Shown here: positions 38,961 to 50,511 of the stretch, piece by piece
Layout of the letters: every line of letters begins with the position of its first letter
How positions within the stretch are numbered: position 1 is the stretch's first letter
From: Strix aluco
Lineage: Eukaryota > Chordata > Aves > Strigiformes > Strigidae
Assembly: GCF_031877795.1 (NCBI RefSeq)
Contig: NC_133932.1
Location: forward strand, 91,913,994 to 91,977,993
Length of the DNA stretch: 64,000 nucleotides
Direction of reading: 5' to 3'
Notes under the pieces: model-generated
The model's input: the letters and a program-made list of their open reading frames with translations, nothing else
Databases searched by the model: none
Told to the model about the DNA's origin: nothing
Translations under genes and position numbers: made by a program

Positions 38961-41900
38961 CGTTTGTCTCAGTTCTGGTTTTGCTCACAGTACCCCCACT
39001 AGTGCCCATTGCTTTATTTCACTCGTGTCTCTGCCCCCGACGCACTGCAACAGAATCCTGGTGACTTCCCTCTCCGCAGGCTATCCTGGGCCCTGTCTCA
39101 GTAAGGCCACTCTTAGCTCGACGCCGTGCTGGGCTCTGGCCCCTATGGTAACCACAAACATTGGGTGAGTTGGGATTATGCTACACCAAGCAAAGCTTCT
39201 TCCACCCTGACCTCAGCACTCGAACTGGAGCTGGGAGGGAGCAGGGGTGCTGACAAAACACAGCAAAACCCTTTCTTCCAGTACAGGAGTGGACACGTGC
39301 TAAGCAGATAAGTTAATGAAATACCAGGAAAAAGAGCCCTTTTCTGGAATATTCATGCATAGCATTAGGGTTTGGGTTTTTTTAAAGTACATGATTTCAT
39401 TTTAACAGTGTATTTAAGATGATCTTTTTCTACTTGTAATATTTTTATTTCCATATCTCCTCTGTAAGCAAAAGGGAATTGCTGCACACATCTTTTACTT
39501 ATATGGCTGATGGCAGAACATACATAATTTTGTAAGGATTACTGAGAAAAGATAACAAGATTTGTGCTACACACAAGTTAGCTTCTCCTAAGATCTTTAC
39601 TTGTTTCTCCTCTGTAAACAACCTTGTGAGAATTGGAAAGGAGATTTGCAGAGATCAACATACCAAGAAGCTATTAGTCATGAGTTTCTGCAGTATGTGG
39701 AAATTAGTGGTACTGGTGGTACCCACAGGAAGGAAAACCCTGTGACTCTGGCTGAAGTAAGTTCCACAGGAGACATTTGACATTTATTAAAGTAACAAAT
39801 GCATAGAAATGATGTAGTTAGCTCCTCACAGTGGTATGATTTGAGACATCTATGCTATAGAGCCAGTGATGAATGAAACCATAATCACAGCTCTAATTTT
39901 GAAAATTACTCCTACTCCTTTTTCCTGCTCCAAGCTAGATCAGCCACAGGACCAAATACAAATGAAGAATCTGCATTTTTCTCAAGTGGGAAGCCTGAGC
40001 ACCAGAAAATAACCCTCTCATCTCAGTATTTAATATTTATGACTGCAAAGGCTAAAAAAAAGTCTAAATAAGGCATGCATGTGCGCTGCTGCTGGCTGAC
40101 ATCAGTTTGTGTGAGCTGTCATTACTGAACATTTTTCTGGAGAACTACTGCAGTCTTTCCCAGATTCTTAAGGTCTGCCTTTTTACTTTGTATAAAAATA
40201 TGATGTTTGTCCCTAAGTAGGAGAAAGTAACTATCAATACTACAAACATTTATTTGAGAATAAAGTTCTATGAAACAGGTTTCAAAAGAGGTCATGTTTA
40301 AAAAACAGTTTTCCAAGTTCTCACTTATTTCTGGTTGTTTTATTTTACTTCTATGAATCAAGTGTTTAATGTTTTAGATCAATTAATTCAAGTACTTTGA
40401 GTAATCAAGTAATTGATCAAGACTTCATTTTAGTAAGCTGCAGGGACCACAGCAGCTTTCAAGTCAAAGTTACTCACTAAGTAAAAAAAGTTCCAACATG
40501 CAAATTTCTTCCTCAAGGTGAATTTTAAATCAACTGTCACAGATAATTTATGTACGTAAGCCTGAACTACAAAAATAGTTTAATATTCCCTTGTGCTAAC
40601 AAGGTAAGTCACTAGACTCCTAGATCAGAAAAAGATGACATATACCAGATATGACTGCTAATTGTTGGTGTCAAAAGTAGCAAACATAATATTGTTCTAC
40701 TTGGCAAAAATAAACCCTTTCAATATGCGTGCTCCTAGGGATAAGTCAAGCAACAGTTTACGTCATATTCTTTTCATAGAGAGTTCTACAAATATTTGAT
40801 ACGATAATATTTTCTACCAAGGCAGGCTTCTTCCCTTAAGGAAAGACCATATTTATTTTCTAAATGAGCTTTTAAGTGTGTTTATATTCTAAAACTTACA
40901 TTTCAGTGACAGAAAACACTTCTTTCTCCTTCTTTCCTTAACTGAATCATGCAGCCATGATGGAAAGGAAAGGGCATTGCACTGGTTATTAAATTCTTAC
41001 AGTTTCTCAACAAAACGCTTGTTAATAACATGTGAAAACTTATACCAATATACTTAAAAGAGCTTGAACAATCCTGAGTGCTTAATAGCATGCCAGCTCC
41101 ACTCAGCTAAAACTAATATAAGTGCTGAGCATGCATCATCTCTTCACTCCTACATGCACCATTTCCATAATATGATGTGTATGGCCGGCCTGGACTGCAG
41201 GAGCTGAAGAGGGATTTCCTGGCAGTCACTAGCACTGCGTGCCTGTGGCCAAACCATGCTCCATACAAAGGTGGCGAGGCTCTGGCAGGGCTGCACAAGT
41301 TAGGAAACACAGTGTTATTTTCCCACAGAGCCTGAGCTAGTAAGCCCAACTGTACAGGTAAGGAACGTCTGCATGGGCATCACAGAGCCAAAAGCGCCAT
41401 GTGGTCTTGCAGGGCTTATCAGGGCCAAGCATCCGTACCTCACTCCTTGTAACCAAGTTATACAGGTTCTGTCAATGCCAAACATATTGCAGCATCTTTT
41501 AGATCCCTTTACTTTCTGCATTCCTCAAGATGGTCACCAAAGCCTGCGCCAAAGCGCAGTCTCACAAGCACTGGAAAGCCATTACACTGTAGATGTTAGG
41601 TGAGGTAGTATTTCTACAGTGCAGTCTTTCAAAATTTCCATCTAGCAAGGGTCCGTGCAGTGAGCAGATCCAGTTCAGCGTAAAAACTGGTGCATTGCTC
41701 TTCCTTTGCCATCTCAAACTTTTGAGAACCTTTCCAAAAGCGATGTTCACTGAAAAGTACCATCTTCTATATTAATAAACCAGAAATTAACACTGAAAGT
41801 AAAACAAAATAGAAGGAAAACTTACTCTCCAGGACAACTGACTTGAAGACTGTGTAAAAAAAGCTGAGCAAAACTATCATATTGCCAAAAGAATTCTTAT

Positions 41901-43876
41901 AAATAAGTTTTTTACTTAAGATTCAAGATGTATTTTCCCAGTGTGATCATGATAATCCCACTCCAAGTTTACTATTGCAGCCCTGACTGCCTTTGTCATT
42001 AATTCACTTAATCAGTCCTCATACTCAATTAAAGCTCCAGATCTGAAGTGATTTTGCAATAAATAATTGCACCAAGCCCCTCCATTTATTTCCTAAACCC
42101 ACTGAAATCTTCTGAACACTGAAGAGCATATATGAAGTGAATATTTCCCTGAAGCAGACAACTAATGTAGCTAGTTTAGCAGCTTTGAACTGCACTTCCT
42201 CCCTTTCCTCACCCTCCTCCCTACCCTAAAAGCACCTTATCTATATTATCTATGGCTCACTTTAAATGTAATCCTTTATGCTAAAGCACCTTTAGCATAA
42301 AATATGCACTATCCCAATTGAATTGTCACAAGTTTTATTTGATTTTTCTGATATTAGCAGAAAGACAGTGCAACTGCTTTGGTTACTAAAGCCTTTGATT
42401 TTTATTTAAAAGCAAATTTCAGGGCTTTACTAATGAGCATGGAAATATAGAACAAGTCTAAACGATACTGCATTTTATTGGGGTGAAAAAGTGCTCAAAA
42501 ATAGCTCATTAGCATTCTTCCCCCTCACTTTTCCAACCAGCTCACTTATAGAAAACAGACTCTTCTTGTTAGCGGACTCTCCAGGTGACATGTTTTAGAC
42601 AGACACTCCGACTTTCTCTTTAGAGTGCAAAAAGATGTTCTTAAGCGATAAGACAGACTCCCGGGCCTCTTTCTTTTCTATAAAGAAGGAAAACTCTGCC
42701 AGACTGCTTCTGGCATAACCCCATTCGTTTTTCCTGCAATGACAATTGATAGAGAATGAAAGCACCCTCTGGGACATGGAGGGTTCAGTTTCCTTTGGCA
42801 GCGGTCTTGATTGGAAGCAAACCTGAATTATTTCACTTCAAAGCAATAAATAAGGAATATGTTTCTGGAATGTCAAAAACATGCACATTAACCAAAACCA
42901 ACCTTCACAAGAATCTTAAAGCATAAGACTGCTTAGCCAAAAAAACCCCCAAACAAACCCCAAACCAACCAAGTTGTTACTAATTCAAGTGTAGAAATTG
43001 GTCAACAGTACCTTAGGATCCAGTGGGTGGGGTGGGAGGGATGGCACAGGGGAAGGGTATCACATAACATTCAGTTCACCTGACAAACTTACAATAGGTA
43101 CTCCTAAAGGGAAAAAAAAGTATATGACCATCATGGCTATCTTACAATCTATAGACTGTTTCTGTTCTTGTTACACAAAACTTCACTACAACAATCATTA
43201 CTTTTTTATCATTTATTTCAGTTAGGTGAGATACTTGACATTGCTGTATTCACCTATGTGCACCCTCCGCAGTCCTGCCATCTGAACTAGCATTAACTAC
43301 TAGTGTGGCTTTTCTGGGGAAAAAAATCCATGTTGGTTTTACACATATACAAACAGCAAACACTGGTTTAACTAAAGATTTTTGACAATTTATTAACATT
43401 ATTAGGCTTGAGAAACAAAATTAAGTTTTATTCAAAATGTATTTTTAAAATGTTAGTGCTCACCAACAGTAAGAAGAAACAGTCCTTTTTCTGCCTTTTT
43501 TCTTCCATATATTTATAAATAATGCACTGAAAAAAATACTTTTGTCTTTTGAGTCACCTGCAAAAGTTATTATAATATTCTTGTATCAGTATAATTAAAG
43601 ATGGAGATAGCCTCATATGTCAAGGTTTTATCCATTAACATACCACATACTCCACTCAAAATGTCATCTGTGAATGATACAAATGATAATCCTGCTCTGA
43701 ACTAGCTCATCATTATTATGATGAAATATCACAGGCAGTAATTCCCCAAACTTTTAAGGGGGTGGAAGGGGAAAAACCCACCACATATAAGTCTTGCACA
43801 AAATGCATGCGTGTATATAAATACCCAAAGTTGCTTTAGGAACAAGCAGCAAGATATAGCAAGGACAAATGCAAAG
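38961..43876. other. UCHL3-LMO7 intergenic spacer
   Basis: About 4.9 kb between the LMO7 promoter island and the candidate UCHL3 poly(A) signals. It is AT-rich and contains no exon, RNA gene or transposon that I recognise. There is an imperfect palindrome at 40.38-40.42 kb and the usual short chance open frames. Additional minus-strand AATAAA words at 43,389-43,394 and 43,427-43,432 could serve a longer UCHL3 3' UTR. Confidence 0.7.
40377..40418. repeat. Imperfect AT-rich palindrome
   Basis: GATCAATTA (40,377-40,385) and TAATTGATC (40,410-40,418) are perfect 9-base inverted arms around a 24-base loop, and the loop itself contains TCAAGTA-like repeats. It lies in the UCHL3-LMO7 spacer. Function unknown. 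Confidence 0.55.
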
Positions 43877-43882
43877 TTTATT
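43877..43882 (-). promoter_or_regulatory. UCHL3: Candidate UCHL3 poly(A) signal
   Basis: AATAAA on the minus strand, 121-126 bases after the stop codon, followed by a T/G-rich stretch (TTTGCATTTGTCCTTGC) of the kind expected downstream of a cleavage site. A second AATAAA lies closer to the stop at 43,954-43,959 but has a poorer downstream element. More distant ones exist at 43.43 and 43.39 kb. Which one is used cannot be settled from sequence. Confidence 0.5.
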
Positions 43883-44002
43883 CCACGTATGCTACAATTA
43901 ATCAACATGTTAGGGAAGTATCAAAATTTGTACTATTAACATATGGCAACAGTTTTATTGTTACAACACATTGCAATAGATTATCCCCACTGGCAAAGGC
44001 TT

Positions 44003-44086
44003 TTAAGCTGCAGACAGTGCAATTGCATTAAATCTTAATTCTTCTGGGTCACGTTCCATGAATTTCTTGCAAACTTCTATCGCATC
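44003..44086 (-). CDS. UCHL3: UCHL3 exon 9: C-terminal coding exon
   Basis: Read on the minus strand, a TTTTTTCCCTAG acceptor precedes GATGCGATAGAAG. The exon encodes DAIEVCKKFMERDPEE, then LRFNAIALSAA and a TAA stop (44,005-44,003), 27 residues in all. This is the conserved C-terminal end of UCHL3, a 230-residue papain-like cysteine protease that hydrolyses ubiquitin and NEDD8 C-terminal adducts in the cytosol. Counting back from 230, the exon covers residues 204-230. The related UCHL1 ends differently (...[20 protein letters not shown]), so UCHL3 is clear. The 3' UTR runs left toward 43.9 kb. Confidence 0.96.
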   Translation of the reverse strand, partial: DAIEVCKKFMERDPEELRFNAIALSAA

Positions 44087-45326
44087 CTAGGGAAAAAAGT
44101 GAAAAACAAAAAAACACAAAACAAAAAACACTATAAATCATACTTATTAAAAGAGAACCACAAGTGAAATATGAAGATATGCTTTACACAAACTATGCTC
44201 AACATGGATTTTTCCTTCAAGGATTACTAAATAGTGTGACAAATCTACATAAACTGTAATTCTGATCTGAGTTACCAGTATTCAAGATTATTTACAGTGC
44301 TCATATGGGCAGCATAAGAGACCAAAGGTTTTATGCAGAACCTTAGCCACAATGATTTTTGTGACTGAATATTACTTTGTGCAACAGATCGGTTGCTTGT
44401 CTGACTTTCTAAATGCATCTCTCAAGTCTGCCTTTACTAGTACTGCTGTATTCAGAATTTTTTCCTTTGTCTCAAGATGAATCTAAGCTGTGTGGGGTAA
44501 GTGAAAGATTATAAGTAACTCCTTCATCTAGCTTTAGGGTGCAATCTGGAGAACACATGTTATCAGTAAAACAGAAAAAAGCCACATATGAGAAAAGGAA
44601 AGCTTTATCCGACTTCTCCCCCTGCCCAAACAAGCACAAATTGTATGCAAACTTTACAGACATTAATCTATGCTACTAAATAAAAGGGGTTTGTTTGGTT
44701 GGTTTTTAGTTTCTGTTTTTTTCTTTTTGTAAAGCTAAGCCAGTCTGGATACAATAAAAGTCAAATCTATGCATTGCCTTCTCTCAGCCTCAACTTCACA
44801 CCATTCTGTGAGGATGACCGTTTATGCTCCCAATTCAGTGTATTCCTTTCCATTTAATTTCTCAACTCAACAGCTTCTGATACAAAGAAGCACCCAGAAG
44901 TCACAAAACTGGAGAATATCGAACTGTAACTAAACCAAAGGAAAGACAATGAAAACTTATCCTAAATTTTCAGTCTGATGACTTCATCTCAGGTACAGTT
45001 TGAAAGGAGCAGGGGTATATGAAAATCTCAGCACAGAAGAAAAGTCAGTCTGATCTTGTTATAGTCAACCCTTCTGACATGTCTTGTTACCATGTTATGA
45101 TACTCTGTCATCCAGATTCACAACATGAGCGTTCTGAAATACCTGTTTTAAAACTGAGTAAACCTGTCTCACCATCCCACTCCATCTATTCCTCATCCAA
45201 CTGTAAATATAGCAAGAGTTTTGTATAAATATTTTTATAAATATTTTTATAAATATTTTTTGTAAATTCTGTGGCAATATCACAAGAACTTTGTATACAT
45301 CATTTAAGAAAGCTTTCTAGTCCTAC
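44087..45326 (-). other. UCHL3: UCHL3 intron 8
   Basis: An intron of 1,240 bases with a GTAGGA donor at 45,326 and a CCCTAG acceptor at 44,087-44,088. Contents are AT-rich. A three-unit 12-bp tandem repeat sits about 70-100 bases past the donor. Nothing else is supported. Confidence 0.9.
45224..45259 (+). repeat. 12-bp tandem repeat, three perfect units
   Basis: TATAAATATTTT is repeated three times without mismatch (starts 45,224, 45,236 and 45,248). It lies in UCHL3 intron 8 near the 5' splice site. The perfection suggests recent slippage, so copy number may vary between individuals. Confidence 0.95.
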
Positions 45327-45385
45327 CTCTAAAAAAGAATCGTCACTGGTTTCCCCATGGTTTATTGGAAATGGCTTGCGCCCAT
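45327..45385 (-). CDS. UCHL3: UCHL3 exon 8: carries the catalytic Asp
   Basis: Read on the minus strand, this 59-base exon follows a TTTCAACAG acceptor and ends TTAGAG before a GTAGGA donor. Joined to the single G left by exon 7 it reads [20 protein letters not shown], residues 184-203 by human numbering. The first residue is the catalytic-triad Asp184, whose codon is split across the exon 7/8 junction. The human protein has ETLLE where this one has DSFLE at the end, a mild variation. The frame passes in phase 0 into exon 9. Confidence 0.95.
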
Positions 45386-47852
45386 CTGTTGAAAGACAAA
45401 GCAGGATTGAACAACAACACATTTATAAAATTAGAAAAGCTTCAATTTTCCAGTTAGAACTATTTGAACAGATTTTTTGCTCTTCACTTAAAAAAATGCT
45501 ACCTCATTTTTCATAAAAGAATCACACATGCAGCTAGCTATTTCCTGGTCTCTCCTCCACTGCTGACTGCTTTAACAGGTATCATTATGTACAGTCTGTT
45601 ACATTTAAAAAAAAAAAAAAATCGAAGCAAAACAATGAAATACTTTTACATGTTTTATTTGAAAACTTTAAGGCTGTAAGTTGCGATTGTTTTAGTGCTG
45701 GTACAGTACTTCAGTTTTTCAAGTAGAGGAGAACAATTTCAACTACATTCAATGGATTTACCCAGACAGACAGCTGCACATCTGTGGTCTTTGACAGCTG
45801 TGATCAGGGACTCTATGACAGAACAGAATACCAAACCCACCAGTTTGAAGAGTCTGGCATAACTGAGATGTTACTCATTTAAAAATATATAAGCAAACAA
45901 ACCCAGTAACTTTTAAGTATTAAGTACTTTCACAGCATTTAAAAATAGTTGCTGTAGTTAATTATTTTTTCTCCCATTTGCAATATAATAATGCTATCAT
46001 TCTCAGCATTTAAAAAATAATTTCATTCATAGAAATGTTTTAGGTTACTTGCGAAGAGCTAACAGTATGAAAACATATGTCAGGATATCCTAAGTATTTG
46101 CTAGACCAAATTCCCTTTTGGCTCTGTCCTCTCTTTTAAAGACTTTTTCCTCCCCAAAGATTCCATCGAAGTTGACAATACTTCCAAACTACATTTTCCA
46201 TAACTAAAAATAGATTCGATGTTAGAAAACTTTTGGATTTACATAAACAAAACATTGTTCATTATTGTAACAACCATGATTGAAGATACAACAATGCAAA
46301 ATGGTCAGAACGTGCCAGGGAAACAGAACTGAATGCCCTGTACTGTTGCAAGCTAAGTTTGATTCGATTTTTTTTTTTTTTACAGCATTTTAATTTCATG
46401 TGCCTATAAATAACATATTTTCTATGGCAAAAACATCATAAGCATTTAACATCCATGTGCTTCCTTAGCATTTTCTGCCCACCAAAGCCCACATGCTGGC
46501 CACAGTGACGGAAGCCAGTGAATCAACTGAAAAACCTTCTCCCATTTTCCTACTTTGAAGTATTTTTTTGCTTTCTTCCGCTGGTACAGAGAGAAGTTAT
46601 TTTAAGAACAAAGCAAATAGTATTGGCATTCCACTAGACAGAGGAGCTAAATGCCTTTTTTTTTTAGAAAAAAAAAATTTAAACAAAAAATGGGATTTAG
46701 CTTGCATCATACTTATGGAAAATGGCTAAACATCATAATCATAGTCTGTAGTGTGCTTTTTAAGCAGAGCAAATTAATGCACAATGAAAAGGTAACATGA
46801 AAATAGTAGCACACAACTAAGAGTGAGCCATCCATCACGCCTTGAAATTTAGTCATATTTGCATTGCATCCTACAGTAGCTGCCTCACTATTTGACCTAG
46901 TCACTGACAGACATACAGCATCATAAAAATACAGAAATGTTTGCCTATTGTTCATACTTACCACTGATAATACCCCTTAGATCACCTCAATATTAACATA
47001 AGCACTTCTTATATACCACTTACGCCCCAGGTTATGATTATTTGTCACCTGTTAAGGGCATGGCTTAATTACACGTTGATTTTCAAAAGATGAAAACATT
47101 CTCACCATAAAACACCAAAAAAATTATGTTAGGAAAGAGAAGTGACTTGCAGTTTTTAAATCCTGATCTACTTGCTAGCTTTCTGAAGTGCCTGCAGCAA
47201 AACCTAGTTGCCCAGCAACATGTTTAAGATTGGAGTCATTAAAGAATATCTGAGTAGAACTTGGTGCTACACAATCTGAAGAGGAAAAAAAATAGCTGTA
47301 GTTCAGAAAAGAGACTACTGTTTTACAGGTAACTGTCTTGTGACCACAAGAGGATAGAAGAAAAAATAACCAGCCTGTAAAATGGGTTGCAGAATATTAG
47401 TATCTGCTAGTATCCTGACTACATAATTACAGTTTAGACTGTCACTCTATTTAATAATATAGCTAACACTTCTAAAGTGGCATACAGTTCATTTATTAAT
47501 TCATCAAGCAATTCAGGGACATAAGTATAACAGTACTTTCCTCTCTAAAACTTTGAGTGTTCATCAATTCTTTCTTGCTTCCTGTCCTTGTAAATCATAA
47601 AGGAAGTTTAGAGGCAGTCTAGTATTCTGTACCATTTTATCTTAATAGGAGGGAGTTGAGGGAAGGAGAATCCAAAAAAAAAACAATGTGAAGAAGGCTG
47701 CAATTGTTTGACAGAACCCCCCAGACCCTATGATGCAGCTGAAAAGAACCTAAACCCTACATTACATCCAGTAATCTTTCTAACTTTGATAGTTAACATT
47801 ACTACTTGTATTTGTTTCAAACAAATGGAGAGCGGATAAAAAATGTTCTTAC
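45386..47852 (-). other. UCHL3: UCHL3 intron 7
   Basis: An intron of 2,467 bases with a GTAAGA donor at 47,852 and a CAACAG acceptor at 45,386-45,391. It contains A- and T-homopolymers (45.61, 46.37 and 46.66 kb) and no recognised exon, RNA or transposon. Confidence 0.9.
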
Positions 47853-47928
47853 CCAATTCATAGAGATGACCACCTACATTAACTAATGCAATAAAGTGAA
47901 GATCTACTTTTTCATCTATACTCGGTGC
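47853..47928 (-). CDS. UCHL3: UCHL3 exon 7: carries the catalytic His
   Basis: Read on the minus strand, a TTTGTCTTGCAG acceptor precedes this 76-base exon. It encodes [20 protein letters not shown], then HLYEL and the first base of the Asp184 codon, before a GTAAGA donor. It corresponds to residues 159-183 of human UCHL3. The H of DLHF falls exactly at position 169, the catalytic histidine. The N-terminal end is the end of the crossover loop that gates substrate size. Human has VHVDGHLYEL where this reads [14 protein letters not shown]1 also has Asn at the first of these positions (NNVDG), so the changes look tolerated. The catalytic Cys95 and the oxyanion Gln lie in earlier exons outside the window. 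Confidence 0.95.
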
Positions 47929-48403
47929 CTGCAAGACAAAACAAAACAAAAAGAAATTGTGTTCACTAAAACTCTTATCACAATATGATTGATGAGAACA
48001 TATCATCATAATATACAAAACACCTGGCCAAGAGAAATCACAAGTGAGAAGCACATTCTGGATCTATACAGAATGGCAGAAGTCACACTTCAGAACATTT
48101 CAGAATATAAAGAAGCTTTCTGCAATGCACAGATCAGCAAGAATCCTTTCAGTGGAGTATCTGGAAGTATTTCCAGTTATAGCTCTACATTAAAGGTTTA
48201 TTTTTCACTACTGAATTAGAACTAGTATCAGTTCAAATACATTAACATTAAAAATAGATATTAATATAAATAGCAACTCCTTCACTAACCCATCTCCCAT
48301 AACAAAGTGATGCAGGGTTGAACTCTGAGCCCGCTGTATTTTAAAACTGAAAATACTCAGCTGGTCAAAATAATTTTTTCCTTTTAAGTCACATATAGTA
48401 CGG

Positions 48404-48838
48404 TTAACCTGTTCCTTCTTCACAGGCAGTCAAAAGAAACAGTTCACACATCTTAGGTGGGGAGGAAGGGAAATAACCAGAGGTGCCTAGACTGAAATTT
48501 CGAAGTGGCATCATAGGCATCATACCAAGAAAGGACTGAAGTGCAGTGACAGCATCAAGTGATATAACATAAAAAACAGTTACAGTTGGTAAAGATAGCT
48601 CTAGCCCGCTACTGTGTTGCCAACTATAGCAAGCAAAAGCTTTTTCAGAAGAAAGCAGGGCACGCACAGCATGGTACTCTTCCAGCACACATTCCAAACA
48701 TCCACTAAGCAGTGGCTTTTGAACTTCTGAGCCAAAAGGTGCATCACCACTGTTGTGCTCAATAGCAATTGATGGTCGTATTTCCCCATCAATCTCTCCA
48801 GTCTGCATCTGAGTCTCTAGCCACAATTTAAGAAGATA
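48404..48838 (-). pseudogene. Unassigned 140-codon open frame; possible decayed hAT transposase fragment
   Basis: The minus strand holds an unusually long open frame for this AT-rich DNA. It contains GSEVQKPLLSGCLECVLEEY and is preceded by a plausible acceptor (TTCTCTCAAACAG, ending at 48,839). An overlapping frame over the middle (48,601-48,792) reads WNVCWKST, then LCVPCFLLKKLLLAIVGNTV. This vaguely resembles the C-terminal dimerisation region of hAT-type transposases and ZBED proteins (WWK...FP.L..LA.KYL..P.TS..SE). The signal switches frames, as expected for a frameshifted fossil. The alternative is a real unannotated exon or chance. There is no ATG in a strong context and no known gene name can be given. 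Confidence 0.3.
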
Positions 48839-50469
48839 CTGTTTGAGAGAATGGGAAAAAGCATCTCAGTTTTTTCTTAAATTATCAAGAATCTGACTTC
48901 TGTGAAAATATATTTCATGCAGTTTTCTTCCATCTTGTAATTACTGTTAGCCTTATGTGAATTGCTTGAAGCACCTCAGAAATCTAAGAATTTGCCAGAA
49001 GCAGGTTATGGTGTAAAATGAGTTGCAGAACCTTACAGTCACATCATGTTTTCAAGACTGGGTTAAAAGTTTCCTTTGTCCAGATGGTCATGACTTTAAA
49101 AGGTGATCTAAACTGAAGAAATGTAGCAAACAACCAGAACAATGAAGCAAAGCACAAGAAGTCACCTAAGTCCTTCAGTACATCAAGAATGCCAAAGAAC
49201 ACAGCATTACAGAGGAACTGCCAACATCTTACAGAACTTCTATGTAGCAAGCTCAAAAACTAAAGAGAGAATTAAAAAAAATGAAACAACAAACCCACAC
49301 AACCTCCCCTCACCCTCATTTGAGATTCATATCCGTGAAGAGTAAAAGCATGAAAAGGCATAAATACCCAGTTTCATCTGTTTCAGAGGGCCTAGAATGG
49401 AGAAAGAGCTTTCCTGCCTCTGAAGATGAGGCAGCTATCAAAGGGATGAGAGGACCATTCCACCAGAACTCCAAGGAGTCTTCTTCCCCTATAGCATAAG
49501 TGAATTGCCTTTGAGAATTTTGTTTTACAGAAGGCCAAATAGAGACAGGACTTAGAAAAACAAGCAAAACAAGCAGCCTCAAAAGTTTGGCTACCCCAGT
49601 TGTAAACTTCCAAGGACCACAGGCTTCCGTAACTTCCTGAAAACCACACAAGACAGTAGCTGACAACCAATGGCACCTTGTTATTTCCATTGATCAACCA
49701 ACTTTTTACAGGCATTTAAACTGTGGTGCTACAAAAGTGTGCAGGCAGGCAAAGCTGAGAGTCCTTGCCAAACTGCACATTGCCACCTAATTCCCTTTGT
49801 AAATATACCACTTCTCAACTGTTCACTTACCAATTAAACCTACGAACTAGGAAATCCGGGCTTAAGAAATTTCAGGGTTAGGTGAAAGACCACTGCCAGT
49901 TAGTCTCACTTTAGGAAGGAAATGGCTTAGCATTTAAAAGCTTGCATCTAAACATACACTACCTAGGCTCGAATTTATATTAACTAGAATAGCTCAAAGT
50001 ATCCCTATTTCAGAGGGCTTTCATCCTCTGAATTTCAGATTTGGTTTTGATCATATTTATAACAAAATACAGTTGCCCCTTTGACCATTTTAGGGTTGTG
50101 TTCTTTGCCAGCTTCTAATAAACACCTTTTCCATAGAGAGACACACGTGGCATGCTTGGAATGCTGAACCTATATATGGCTAGAAGATGGATAGAGAAGC
50201 CATCAGAAAAAGCATGATTAACTTTTCATAGAGTTTACTTGGAGACAGACTCCTATAGAATCCTGCTGAGTTTTTGTACATGCCTAATCTAAATGACATG
50301 CTTTCATTATGCTATTGCCAGAAGCCGTGAGAAACGTTGTTTTTACATTTTTAATTCCTCAGCCTCAGAGAGAGAATGAAAGAGCCATGCCGTTATTAAA
50401 GGTTCGACCACATGTTTTAATGTAGACAGTCTGCTCCCCTGTGACTTCTTTTCATCTAATGCAGATAGT

Positions 50470-50511
50470 AGTAAATTTACTCCAAAGTAAATTTACTCAA
50501 AGTAAATTTCA
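50470..50511 (+). repeat. 15-16 bp tandem repeat, about 2.7 units
   Basis: Units starting AGTAAATTT at 50,470, 50,486 and 50,501. The first two contain the palindrome GTAAATTTAC. Located in UCHL3 intron 6. Confidence 0.85.

Noticed and set aside
38091-39002. 303-codon plus-strand open frame in the CpG island
   Set aside because: Same compositional effect. It is antisense to LMO7 exon 1 and includes the poly-G tract as poly-Gly, with no recognisable domain.
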